DNA of 52,638 nucleotides from contig JACRCW010000156.1 of the NCBI GenBank assembly GCA_016218805.1, forward strand, positions 1-52,638, in the 5' to 3' direction. This document shows positions 33,282-41,394 of the stretch, piece by piece. A model generated the notes under the pieces. It searched no databases and was not told the origin of the DNA. It was given only the letters and a program-made list of their open reading frames with translations. A program made the translations under genes and the position numbers. Within the stretch, counting starts at the first letter, position 1. Every line of letters begins with the position of its first letter. The DNA is from Deltaproteobacteria bacterium (GTDB lineage Bacteria > Myxococcota > JACRCW01).

Positions 33282-34124
33282 ATGTCGGGCGGGCGCGGGC
33301 TCATGCAGTGGGCGGTGGACCCGGAGGTGGACCGGGCGGTGGACGCGGTGCCCAACCGCGTCAACGGGCTCGGTTATGACCCGTGGGGCTTCAACCCGCA
33401 GGCCGCCAAGCTGTACTTCTCCATTGCCCGGCACATCTACGCGTATTTCCGCCCGGAGATCGTCGGCATTGAGAACCTGCCGCCGGGGCGCGTGCTGATC
33501 GTGCCCAACCACTCCGGGCAGCTCCCGTTGGATGGGCTGGTCATCGCCGTCGCCTGCCTGCTGCACGCGCAGCCGCCGCGGCTGGTGCGGGCCATGGCGG
33601 AGCGGTGGTTTCCCACGCTGCCGTGGGTGAACATTGCCTTCAGCCGCTCCGGCGTGGTGGTGGGGGATCCCATCAACTGCAAGAACCTGCTGGAGGCGGA
33701 CAACGCCATCCTCGTCTTCCCTGAAGGCGCGCGCGGTTGCGGCAAGACCTTCCAGCACCGCTATCAGTTGGAGGAGTTTGGCCGCGGGTTCATGCGCCTG
33801 GCCTTGCAGACCGGGACGCCCATTGTTCCCGTGGGCGTGGTGGGCGCGGAGGAGTCCATCATCTCCGTGGCCAATCTGCGCCCGCTGGCGCGGCTGGTTG
33901 GGATGCCTTACGCGCCGGTGAGCCCGCTGCTGCCGCTGCTGGGACCGCTGGCGTACCTGCCGCTGCCCACGCGTTTCCACGTGCACTTTGGCAAGCCGCT
34001 GGTGTTTGACGGCCCGTTTGATGACGAGGACACCGAAATCGACCGCAAGGTGGCCGTGGTGAAGGACGCGGTGGCCGGGCTGCTGCGCAAGGGGCGCGCG
34101 CAGCGCCGCGGTTGGTTCACCTGA
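33282..34124 (+). CDS. PlsC-like phospholipid/glycerol acyltransferase
   Basis: This membrane-associated acyltransferase has about 280 aa. It has the catalytic motif NHSGQLPLDG (a spaced form of the H-D motif found in one subfamily), FSRSGVVVGD, and FPEGARG, all typical of lysophosphatidate-type acyltransferases. A hydrophobic stretch near LLPLLGPLAYLPLP may dip into the membrane. The acceptor lipid is unknown. It begins a four-gene set (acyltransferase, epimerase-like, short-chain dehydrogenase, TPR protein) with gaps of 8, 12 and 17 bases. ATG 33282 is preferred; upstream frame is antisense to the divergent dehydrogenase. Confidence 0.88.
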   Translation: MSGGRGLMQWAVDPEVDRAVDAVPNRVNGLGYDPWGFNPQAAKLYFSIARHIYAYFRPEIVGIENLPPGRVLIVPNHSGQLPLDGLVIAVACLLHAQPPRLVRAMAERWFPTLPWVNIAFSRSGVVVGDPINCKNLLEADNAILVFPEGARGCGKTFQHRYQLEEFGRGFMRLALQTGTPIVPVGVVGAEESIISVANLRPLARLVGMPYAPVSPLLPLLGPLAYLPLPTRFHVHFGKPLVFDGPFDDEDTEIDRKVAVVKDAVAGLLRKGRAQRRGWFT

Positions 34125-34132
34125 GGACCGCC

Positions 34133-35068
34133 ATGGCCGCCACTCTTGTCACGGGCATTTCCGGCAGCCTTGCACGCCGCGTGGCGGACCGGCTGGTGGA
34201 GCGCGGGGACACCGTCGTGGGTGTGGACTACCGGCCGCCGCCCGCGGCGCTGGACAAGCGCATCCGCTTCTTTCAGGCCAACTACAACAAGACCCGCATT
34301 GAGGATGTGTTCCGCCACTGCACGTTTGACCGCGTGCTGCACCTGGGCCGGGTGGGCAACCTCAAGGAGTCCATGGGCAAGCGGTTTGACCTCAACGTGG
34401 TTGGCAGCCAGAAGATCCTCAACCTGTGCCTGGCGGGCGGGGTGAAGCGCCTGGTGGTGTTCTCCACGTTCCACATCTACGGCGCGCACCCGGCCAACCA
34501 CATCCCCATCTCTGAAGAAGACCCGCTGCACGCGGGCACGGATTTCCCGCAGATTGCGGACGCCATCCAGCTGGACAACATGGCCAGCCGCTGGGTGTAC
34601 CAGCACCGCGGCATCCGCACCGTGGTGCTGCGGCCCACCAACGTCATTGGCCCGGCCATCCAGAACGCCATCGCCAACCTGCTGCGCCAGCCCCGCATCC
34701 CGCACCTCATGGGTTACAACCCCATGGTCCAGTTCATCCATGAAGATGACATGGCCGCGGCCATCCTGGCCGCCGCCGACGGCGAACAGGTGGGCATCTT
34801 CAACGTGGCGGGTGACGGCGTCATGCCGTGGCGGACGGCGCTGCGCCTGGTGCGTGCGTCCACCTTCCCCATCCCCGCCGCCGCCGTGGAACTGTACCTG
34901 TCCATCTTCAGCCGGTTCCCGCATTACCTGGTGAACTTCTTCCGCTACCCGTGCGTGATCACAGACCGCCGGTTCCGCGAGGCGTTCCACTGGGCGCCGC
35001 GCATCCCCATGGAAGACATGCTGTGGTCCACCGTTGAAGAGGCGCGCAAGCGCCAGGGTTTCACGTAG
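34133..35068 (+). CDS. extended SDR / NAD-dependent epimerase-like protein
   Basis: This protein of about 311 aa opens with a Rossmann motif (TLVTGISGSLARRVADRL), then has HLGRVGN in place of the usual HLAA motif, VVFSTFHIYGA for the catalytic Ser/Thr strand, and VLRPTNVIGP. The Tyr-x-x-x-Lys pair normally found between these is not seen; the region reads QIADAIQLDNMASRW. It may therefore bind a nucleotide without classical catalysis. ATG 34133 has GAGGA upstream. It sits in a lipid-type operon between an acyltransferase and a hydroxyacyl dehydrogenase-like SDR, so a lipid substrate is possible. Confidence 0.8.
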   Translation: MAATLVTGISGSLARRVADRLVERGDTVVGVDYRPPPAALDKRIRFFQANYNKTRIEDVFRHCTFDRVLHLGRVGNLKESMGKRFDLNVVGSQKILNLCLAGGVKRLVVFSTFHIYGAHPANHIPISEEDPLHAGTDFPQIADAIQLDNMASRWVYQHRGIRTVVLRPTNVIGPAIQNAIANLLRQPRIPHLMGYNPMVQFIHEDDMAAAILAAADGEQVGIFNVAGDGVMPWRTALRLVRASTFPIPAAAVELYLSIFSRFPHYLVNFFRYPCVITDRRFREAFHWAPRIPMEDMLWSTVEEARKRQGFT

Positions 35069-35080
35069 AGGAGGCACGTC

Positions 35081-35848
35081 ATGGAGCTCAAAGGAAGGAC
35101 GGCACTGGTCACGGGCGGCGCGTCGGGGTTGGGGCGGGCCGTCGTGGAGCGGTTGGTGGGCGCCGGGATGAATGTGGTCATCCTGGACCGGGAGAAGTCT
35201 GAGGGCGCCACCGTCGCCGCGGGGCTGGGGAAGGCGGCGCACTTTGAACCGTCTGATGTCACCAGCCCGGAGTTGGTGAAGAAGGCGGTGGATGGGGCGG
35301 TGGCGCGTTTCGGTGGGCTGCACGTCGGTGTGTCGTGCGCCGGCGTTGGCGCGGCGGCGCGCACGCTGGGAAAGACGGGTCCCATGGACCTGGAAGTGTT
35401 CCGCACCGTCATCAACGTGAACCTGGTGGGGACGTTCAACGTGGCGCGCTTGTGCGCGGACGCCATGTCCCGCAACCAGCCCACCGCGGACGGCGAGCGC
35501 GGCGTCATCATCAACACCGCGTCCATTGCCGCGTTTGACGGGCAGGTGGGCCAGGTTCCCTACGCGGCCAGCAAGGGCGGGATTGTCGCCATGGCGCTGC
35601 CCATGGCGCGTGACCTGATGAAGAACGGCATCCGCGTGGTCACCATCGCCCCGGGTATCTTTGACACGCCCATGCTGGCGCAGGTGCCGGAAGACATCCG
35701 CCGTGCGCTGGGCGAATCCGTCCCGTTCCCCTCGCGCCTGGGCCGGCCCGCCGAGTTCGCCGCGCTGGCGCAGCACATCGTCGAGAATTGCATGCTCAAC
35801 GGCGAAGTGATCCGCCTGGACGGCGCGCTTCGCATGGCACCCAAGTGA
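35081..35848 (+). CDS. short-chain dehydrogenase, 3-hydroxyacyl-CoA dehydrogenase type 2-like
   Basis: This classical SDR has 255 aa. It has the cofactor motif TGGASGLG (about 11-18), DVTS, the catalytic Ser in INTASIAAF (about S148), and YAASKGG (Tyr161, Lys165). The late segment IAPGIFDTPML and FPSRLGRPAEFA match the HSD17B10/3-hydroxyacyl-CoA dehydrogenase type 2 group, so an NAD-dependent step on a short acyl-CoA or related alcohol is likely. GAGGAGG precedes ATG 35081. It lies 12 bases after the epimerase-like gene. Confidence 0.92.
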   Translation: MELKGRTALVTGGASGLGRAVVERLVGAGMNVVILDREKSEGATVAAGLGKAAHFEPSDVTSPELVKKAVDGAVARFGGLHVGVSCAGVGAAARTLGKTGPMDLEVFRTVINVNLVGTFNVARLCADAMSRNQPTADGERGVIINTASIAAFDGQVGQVPYAASKGGIVAMALPMARDLMKNGIRVVTIAPGIFDTPMLAQVPEDIRRALGESVPFPSRLGRPAEFAALAQHIVENCMLNGEVIRLDGALRMAPK

Positions 35849-35865
35849 CCCACCCGGAGGAACCG

Positions 35866-36651
35866 ATGTCCCGCAGATTGCCCGTGCTTCTTGTTGCCCT
35901 GGTCCCGCTGCTTGGCGCGTGGACCGCACCACCGCCCGCGGACGCCACGCCGGAACCGCTCAAGGCAGACCTGCTCAAGGCGGACACGCTGTATGACACG
36001 CGCCACGAGGGGAAGAACGAAGACGACGCGTTGGCGCTGCTGCGCAAGCTGGGCAAGGAGAATGCCGGCAATTACGACGTGCAATGGCGCCTGGCGCGCG
36101 CGCTGTACTTCCGCACCGAGGGCACCACCGACAAAGGCAAGCACCAGACGCTGGCCGAAGAGTGCTGGGACGCGGGCAAGAAGGCGGTGGCCGCGGATCC
36201 CAAGCGCGCCGAGGGACAGTACTGGCTGGGCATCTGCGTGGGCGCGTACAGCCAGGGCGTGGGAATTGTCACCGCGCTCACCCGCGGCCTGGAGGGCAAG
36301 TTCCGGGATCCGGTGGTGGCCGCGCAGAAGGTGAATGACGGCGTGGACAACGGCGGGCTGTACGCCGCGCTGGGCCGCTACAAGTACGAACTGCCGTGGC
36401 CCAAGCGCTCGCTGGACGGGTCCGTGGAATACCTGCGCAAGGGCCTGCAGAAGCACCCGGCCAACCTGCGCTGCAAGCTGTATCTGGCAGAGAGCCTGTG
36501 GGACCGTGACGAGGGCAAGGACCGCGAGGAGGCCCAGAAGATGCTCAAGGAGGTCGTGGCGGCCACGCCCGGTGCGTACGACACCGCCGAGGAGATCCGT
36601 ACGCAGAAGATGGCCAAGGAGACCGCCGCCCGCCTGGGCGTGAAGCTGTGA
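35866..36651 (+). CDS. exported TPR protein, TatT-like
   Basis: This protein of 261 aa has a Sec signal (RRLPVLLVALVPLLGAWTAPP) and then helical repeats. YDVQWRLARALYFRTEG, AEGQYWLGICVGAYSQGVG and LRCKLYLAESLWDRDEG are TPR-like. The spacing resembles TatT, the trimeric TPR partner of TRAP-type periplasmic binding proteins, though no TRAP transporter is nearby. GGAGG precedes ATG 35866. It closes the four-gene unit beginning at 33282. A scaffold role in the periplasm is likely. Confidence 0.75.
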   Translation: MSRRLPVLLVALVPLLGAWTAPPPADATPEPLKADLLKADTLYDTRHEGKNEDDALALLRKLGKENAGNYDVQWRLARALYFRTEGTTDKGKHQTLAEECWDAGKKAVAADPKRAEGQYWLGICVGAYSQGVGIVTALTRGLEGKFRDPVVAAQKVNDGVDNGGLYAALGRYKYELPWPKRSLDGSVEYLRKGLQKHPANLRCKLYLAESLWDRDEGKDREEAQKMLKEVVAATPGAYDTAEEIRTQKMAKETAARLGVKL

Positions 36652-36708
36652 ATCCGGCTCGCTTCACGTGAACAGGTGAAGGTGCCCGCCCGGTGACCGC
36701 GCGGAGCG

Positions 36709-37626
36709 TCACCGCCACCGGCCGATGGCGATCCAACTGCACTTGTTGTTGTTGCCGGAGTTGACGTGGATGGTCATGCCGGTGCCATCCGTCCTCCGGT
36801 AATCCGTGCCGGTTTGGCCCGCTGAGCATTGGTAGTCCTGCCGGTACACGCTGCTCACCGACACCTGTGGAACTCCAACAAACGGCACGGGGAAGTCCAC
36901 CACCGCGGACCCGCCCGCCGGGATGACGCCGGTGTCCGCCCACATCAACAGGATGTCACCCAGGAACGCGTACTTGATGGGCGCTGCGCTGGAGTGGTCC
37001 CACGGACCGGTGAGTTCCTGACCGCGCAGCGTGCCCATCACGTCAAGCAGCGCCGCGGCGTCCGGCGTCCCGCTCCCCACCGCCACCGGCCCCTGCAGGA
37101 TGGCGTCACCCGCCACGTCCAGCTTCCGGCTGGGGGCCGCGCCGGGAGGCAGCGCCACCCCCATGCTGCCGGCGGCCTGGATGTTGCCGTCGGCCAGGAA
37201 GTCCTGTCCCGGCGCGCCACGCCGCGCAAAGGGGACGCTTCCCAGCAACTGCCGGCCGCCCAGCGGCGTGCCGTCAACCGTGACCTGCAGCCAGCGGTTG
37301 CCGCCCAGCGCGTTGTCCGGCAGGTCCACGCTGCTGCCCAGCGCCACCGAGAACAGCCCGCCCGCCACCAGCACGCCCGTATGCGTCTCCGGTCCCCAGG
37401 TCCGATTGCCTGCCGCCGGGTCGTCGTACAGCTCAAAGGTGAACTCCGCCGCGGTGCTGATGGGGACCCCGTCCTTCTCAAGAAACCCCTGGTACGGGAT
37501 GGTCGCGCCGCTGGCCGCGGCATCGGTGGTGACCGTCCGTGCAAAGGCGGACAGCCCAAACACCAACCCTGCAACACCCGTGGTCAGCGACAACCCGTTC
37601 ATCCAGTTCCGGCGGTGGTTCGTCAC
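36709..37626 (-). CDS. secreted protein with tail-fibre-like N-terminal region and gp53-like C-terminus
   Basis: This protein of 305 aa starts at GTG 37626 after GGAGGAACAGC, with a signal-like segment (LTTGVAGLVFGLSAFA). Its first 150 residues match the head of the 1175-2479 product: IPYQGFLEKDG, FTFELYDDPAAGN, QLLGSVPFARRGAPGQDFLAD, VGSGTPDAAALLDVMG. The C-terminal about 80 residues (VDFPVPFVGVPQVSVSSVY ... NKCSWIAIGRWR) resemble the C-terminal domain of phage gp53-like tail fibres, which end in a WIAIG-type strand. There are no phage genes nearby. A surface or secreted recognition protein is the likeliest reading. Confidence 0.65.
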   Translation of the reverse strand: MTNHRRNWMNGLSLTTGVAGLVFGLSAFARTVTTDAAASGATIPYQGFLEKDGVPISTAAEFTFELYDDPAAGNRTWGPETHTGVLVAGGLFSVALGSSVDLPDNALGGNRWLQVTVDGTPLGGRQLLGSVPFARRGAPGQDFLADGNIQAAGSMGVALPPGAAPSRKLDVAGDAILQGPVAVGSGTPDAAALLDVMGTLRGQELTGPWDHSSAAPIKYAFLGDILLMWADTGVIPAGGSAVVDFPVPFVGVPQVSVSSVYRQDYQCSAGQTGTDYRRTDGTGMTIHVNSGNNNKCSWIAIGRWR

Positions 37627-38017
37627 GCTGTTCCTCCGTTCACTCGCTTGGCCTCTCGGGTCCTGTCGTCAGGCGCCGCGGGAGAGGCCCGCTGCGGCGC
37701 GCGTGCGTGCACGGGATACCTACCACAGCGGTTCACAACGCCAGAATGCAGGCGGGAGGACGGCCATGCGCAACGGGGGAACTCGGGAATCGTTGGCTCG
37801 GCGTTCCGTTGTCTGACGGAGACCGTGCGGTGGGCGGCGTGCCCGCCCGAGACGAGGATGTTGCGCGGCGGCAAGGTGGCCGTGTCAGGGCAGCCGGGCT
37901 CAGGATTTCCCGGCGCGCCGTCCCGTCGTGCAGTTGCTTCCCCGGGCAGGCATGCCTAAACACCGCCACGCCTCAATGGGGACGGCCGTCTGGGCCCGCT
38001 CCCCGACGGAGAACGGC
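37627..38017. promoter_or_regulatory. divergent intergenic region with an inverted repeat
   Basis: About 390 bases separate two divergent genes and must hold both promoters. I see no convincing -35/-10 pair. An 8-base inverted repeat (37650-37657 and 37682-37689) lies 24 bases upstream of the GTG of the leftward gene. It could form a leader hairpin or an operator. No gene is supportable inside. Confidence 0.35.
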
Positions 38018-38683
38018 ATGCGGGCAACCTGGGGAACGCTGTGGACGCTCACGCTGCTGGGGACGGCCTGCCCGCCACCACCCGCCGTCACCCCGGAGGA
38101 TGCCGCGCACTTCTTCGGCCTGGAGCCGGGGCGGTCACTGGTCTACGCGGTGACCGGCGGGCCCATCCCCACCACCGCGCACATTGACCTGGTGCGGAAT
38201 GACTCGTTTGCGGACTACCTGGGGTTTTCGGCAACGGAGCGCAACGCGGGCAACATCATCCAGGAGGTGCTGCTGTACGGCGCCGAGGCGGAGAACCTGC
38301 GCCTCACCCGCGTGGGAGACTGCCTGCCCAATTGCACCACCTACGCAAACCCGCCCATCCTGCTGAAGGTGACCGGGGATGACCCGGAAACGCTGGAACT
38401 CGTCGAGAACACCACCTACACCACGGAGACCGCCACGCAGGTGACCACCTCCGGCGGCACCGCCGAGGGCCCGCGCGAACGGCACGAGATCACCGTCAGC
38501 GCGCGGGTCAACACCGTCACGCCCGCGGGAACGTTCTCCGCCTACCCGGTCGCGTGGCGGAAGTTCGTCGTCGGGCAGTCAGGCAGCGAGGACCGCTTGC
38601 TGTACTTTGCACCGCAGCGCGGGTTCATCCGCCTGGACCGCGGCTCGCTCCGCTACGAAGTGCAGGGCGGGGTGAGCCCGTGA
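38018..38683 (+). CDS. hypothetical lipoprotein
   Basis: This predicted lipoprotein has 221 aa. ATG 38018 follows GGAG and gives RATWGTLWTLTLLGTAC, with lipobox LGTAC. The mature part is beta-rich, with a Cys pair (DCLPNC) and a Thr-rich stretch (ENTTYTTETATQVTTSGG). The region from TVTPAGTFSAYPVAWRKFVVG to the end resembles proteins that sample a property along a beta-sandwich, but I cannot name the family. Its stop overlaps the GTG of the next lipoprotein gene (GTGA, 38680-38683). It is first of four genes in a row on this strand, all exported or lipid-anchored. Confidence 0.7.
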   Translation: MRATWGTLWTLTLLGTACPPPPAVTPEDAAHFFGLEPGRSLVYAVTGGPIPTTAHIDLVRNDSFADYLGFSATERNAGNIIQEVLLYGAEAENLRLTRVGDCLPNCTTYANPPILLKVTGDDPETLELVENTTYTTETATQVTTSGGTAEGPRERHEITVSARVNTVTPAGTFSAYPVAWRKFVVGQSGSEDRLLYFAPQRGFIRLDRGSLRYEVQGGVSP

Positions 38684-39723
38684 AGCGTGCGCTGGCCCTG
38701 TCCGTCGTCGTCGCGCTGGCCACCGGTGGGTGCGGTATCCAGCGCCTGCTGCGCCCGGCCGCGCCCGCCCCTGAACCCATTGCCGCGCAGCGCCCCACGC
38801 TCGCCCCCGGCGAGATTGCGCTCACCTGGCTGGGCGCTGCCGGCGCGCTGGTGCGCGGCCGGGACCGCACCGTTGCGTTTGACCCGTACGTGTCACGCCC
38901 CTCCGGCGTGCTGCCCCGCAGCATGGTGGAAACGTCGCTGCCGGCCATCATTGTGGACGGGCTGTTGCGGGACCTGCAGGGCGCCCAGAACCTGGGCCGG
39001 CTGGTGGCGGGCAACGTCCGGCCGGACCACGCCGCCGTGGACCGCTACATTCCCAAGGTGGACCTGGTGCTCATCGGGCACGCGCACGCGGACCACGTGG
39101 TGGACGCGCCCTACCTGGTGCAGCGTGACGGCGCGGACCTCGTCGGGAATCTCTCCGCCGTGCAGGTGGCGTCCGCCTACGGTGCCCCGCGTGAACGGCT
39201 CCACGTGGTGGGCCCGGGCGAACACGTCTCCATCCGCGGGCTGGGCGTGAGCGCGGCCCGCGGTGCCCACGTCCCGCTGTTGCTGGGAAAGGTCCCCGGC
39301 CGCGGCGTGGCGCAGGACCCGGACCCCGCCCCCCTGCGCGGCGGCGAGTTCCGCACCGGCGGCATGCGCATCTGGCGCGTGAGTGTGGACGGCATCCGCG
39401 TGGGGCACCTGTCATCAGGCGCGCTGCCGCGGGACTTCCCGGCGGACCTGCCCACAGACGTGGTGTTTGTGAGCGTGGCGCTGGGCAAGAAGGATGATGG
39501 CGTGCTGGAGCGCCTGCTGAAGGCCACCCGCGCCAAGGTCATTGTCCCCATCCACCAGGACGTCTTTTTCCTGGGGCTGGAGGCGGAACCGCGCCCCATG
39601 CCGGGTTGGGATGAGAACACGTTTGCAGAGCGCGTGGCCAAGGCGTCGCCGGACACGGCGGTGGTGGTGATGCGCCCCATGCAGGAGCGGATTGTGGACG
39701 TGAACAGCGGCCGCGTGCGCTGA
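38680..39723 (+). CDS. lipid-anchored metallo-beta-lactamase-fold hydrolase
   Basis: This MBL-fold protein of about 347 aa resembles UlaG/NAPE-PLD types. It has a lipoprotein signal (KRALALSVVVALATGGC), then ALTWLGAAGALV at the first strand, the metal motif GHAHADH, a GPGE strand and a late IVPIHQDVFF His. It probably binds two zinc or manganese ions and hydrolyses a phosphoester or lactone in the periplasm; the substrate is unknown. GTG 38680 overlaps the previous gene by 4 bases. An LEA14-like lipoprotein gene follows after 25 bases. Confidence 0.85.
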   Translation: MKRALALSVVVALATGGCGIQRLLRPAAPAPEPIAAQRPTLAPGEIALTWLGAAGALVRGRDRTVAFDPYVSRPSGVLPRSMVETSLPAIIVDGLLRDLQGAQNLGRLVAGNVRPDHAAVDRYIPKVDLVLIGHAHADHVVDAPYLVQRDGADLVGNLSAVQVASAYGAPRERLHVVGPGEHVSIRGLGVSAARGAHVPLLLGKVPGRGVAQDPDPAPLRGGEFRTGGMRIWRVSVDGIRVGHLSSGALPRDFPADLPTDVVFVSVALGKKDDGVLERLLKATRAKVIVPIHQDVFFLGLEAEPRPMPGWDENTFAERVAKASPDTAVVVMRPMQERIVDVNSGRVR

Positions 39724-39748
39724 GCCCGCGGCGGCACGGAGGTGTTCC

Positions 39749-40621
39749 ATGCGGATGTCTGGGATGACGGTGGCGGGGACAATCCTGGTGCTGGCGCTTT
39801 CCGGCTGTGGTGGTGGCAAGGGGGCGCAGCGCGGGGCCGCCAAGGGCAGCGCCGCGGTGCGCGCGGCGCGCGTGGACATGGAGCAGGGCGGATTCAGCCG
39901 CGCCACCGTGCACGTGGTCCTCGTCGTGGACAATCAGACCAACAAGGCGCTCACCATCCAGGGCGCGGAGATTGAGACGTCTTTTGCGGGCGGCGGCGCG
40001 GACGGCGAAGGCGATGCGCCCTCCGATGGACAGACATTCAAGGGCGCCATGCAGCCGTCCGGGCGCGCGTCCGTGGATCCGGGTGGCACCGCGGAGATCC
40101 CGGTGGAAGTGGAACTGGTCTATCCCAGCGAGCCGGGCGCGTTCATGGCGTTCACCAAGCCCAGCGTGCAGCGCCTCAAGGTGGTGGGCACGGTGCAGAG
40201 CTCCGCCGGCGCGCTGCCAATCAACGACGAGACGGACTTTCCCACGCCCAAGCTGCTGCAGGGCCAGGTGAAGGAAGCGCAGATGTCGTCGGTGGATGAC
40301 GGCGCCGCGGGCGAGGTGACCTTGGAGTTGGTGCTCTTCAACCCCAACCCGTTCCCGGTGAAGGCGGACGTGTGGAACATGAAGATCACCGTCGCGGACA
40401 AGGACCTCAAGGAGGTTGACGTGGGGCAGGCGGAGACGGTGTTGCCCAACGCCGGCGTGGCCTACTCCGAGTCATTCAAGATTGACCAGGAGAACTGGGG
40501 TCCGGACTACAAGCAGGTGCTCAAGCGCTCTGCCGTCAGCTGGAAGGTGGTGGGCAGCATCAAGGTGGGCGATGTGACCTACCCGTCCGAGGCCAGCGGG
40601 GAGATGAAGTTCCACCGCTGA
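39749..40621 (+). CDS. LEA14/WHy-domain-like lipoprotein
   Basis: This predicted lipoprotein has 290 aa. MTVAGTILVLALSGC ends in lipobox LSGC. Two beta-sandwich halves follow. Each has a pattern of a short strand, a VxLxxxNPNPFPV-like turn (LVLFNPNPFPVKADVWNMKI in the second half; VVDNQTNKALTIQGAEI in the first) and a VEVEL-type strand, as in water-stress/LEA type 2 (WHy) domains. Such proteins are found in the periplasm of myxobacteria; their role is poorly known. GGAGG precedes ATG 39749. It follows the MBL gene and precedes the DUF4920-like gene. Confidence 0.78.
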   Translation: MRMSGMTVAGTILVLALSGCGGGKGAQRGAAKGSAAVRAARVDMEQGGFSRATVHVVLVVDNQTNKALTIQGAEIETSFAGGGADGEGDAPSDGQTFKGAMQPSGRASVDPGGTAEIPVEVELVYPSEPGAFMAFTKPSVQRLKVVGTVQSSAGALPINDETDFPTPKLLQGQVKEAQMSSVDDGAAGEVTLELVLFNPNPFPVKADVWNMKITVADKDLKEVDVGQAETVLPNAGVAYSESFKIDQENWGPDYKQVLKRSAVSWKVVGSIKVGDVTYPSEASGEMKFHR

Positions 40622-40700
40622 GCGGGCGGTGGTGGTTGAAACGCGCGCGCGGCTTTGGCAGGTTCTCACGCCCCCTGTTGTGGGCTGGAGCGTGACCAAG

Positions 40701-41177
40701 ATGAACAAGGTGATTGTTGCGGCGGTGGCCCTGGCGGGCCTGGGTCTTTCCTCGGTGGCGCTGGCGGACGGCGCGGGCAAGGGCAAGCAGAGTTTTGGCA
40801 AGCCGTTCACCATGAACGGTGCCGCCATGCCGATTGGAGACGTCCTGGCGAAGGCGGCCTCCTACGAGGGGAAGACGGTGAAGGTCACGGGGCTGGTGAC
40901 CCAGGTGTGCCAGGCCAAGGGGTGCTGGTTTGAGGTGGCCCCTGCGGAGAAGCAGAAGGGCGTGCGCATCAAGAGTGCGGACTACAGCATTTTTGTGCCC
41001 AAGGACTGCGCGGGGCGCACGGCCACCATTGAGGGGACGTTCAAGGTGACAACGCTGACGGAGGCGCAGGCGAAGCACCTGGCGGAGGACGCGGCCAAGG
41101 CGGGGCAGAAGGCGCCTGAGGTGAAGGGGCCGGTCCAGGAGTTCCAGCTCGCCGCCACCGCGGTGGAACTGAACTGA
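40701..41177 (+). CDS. exported DUF4920-like protein
   Basis: This protein of 158 aa has a Sec signal (NKVIVAAVALAGLGLSSVALA). The mature domain has YEGKTVKVTGLVTQVCQAKGCWFEV, with the paired Cys of the CxxxGCW motif that defines DUF4920, then IFVPKDCAGRTATIEGTF. The fold is OB-like in known members; function is unknown, and metal binding by the Cys is possible. ATG 40701 is chosen to keep a normal signal; the frame opens upstream at 40629. It ends the run of four exported proteins. Confidence 0.78.
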   Translation: MNKVIVAAVALAGLGLSSVALADGAGKGKQSFGKPFTMNGAAMPIGDVLAKAASYEGKTVKVTGLVTQVCQAKGCWFEVAPAEKQKGVRIKSADYSIFVPKDCAGRTATIEGTFKVTTLTEAQAKHLAEDAAKAGQKAPEVKGPVQEFQLAATAVELN

Positions 41178-41199
41178 GTCGGGTTGGGTTTTCCAGCCG

Positions 41200-41394
41200 T
41201 TCACGCGCGCGCAATGGCTCTTTGCTCATTCTACCGGTGGGGCCGGCGTCCCCGCCGGCCGCCGACTCATTTTTCACCACGCCATCAACCATCCTTCACG
41301 CGCGCGCAATGACTCTTTGCTCTTTCTACCGGTGGGGACCGGTGGGGCCGCCGACTCATTCCTCACCACGCCATCAATCATCCTTCACGCGCGC
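41200..41394. repeat. tandem direct repeat derived from a gene 3' end
   Basis: Units begin at 41200, 41295 and 41384 with TTCACGCGCGCGC. The first unit is 95 bases, the second 89, and the third is partial. Each full unit carries a TTGCTC..TTCTACCGGTGGGG block and a GCCGACTCATT..CACCACGCCATCAA block. The right end is the coding end and stop of the minus-strand gene at 41374, so that gene's last codons and downstream sequence have been copied. The first unit also has a GGCCGGCGTCCCCGCCGGCC hairpin that the second lacks. Confidence 0.8.

Noticed and set aside
36691..36714. A 7-bp inverted repeat between convergent genes as a terminator
   Set aside because: It overlaps a stop codon, has a 10-base loop and no T-run, so chance is as likely in DNA this GC-rich.
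36709..37626. Prophage or tailocin based on the gp53-like tail
   Set aside because: No capsid, portal, tail-sheath or lysis genes flank it, and it has a secretion signal.
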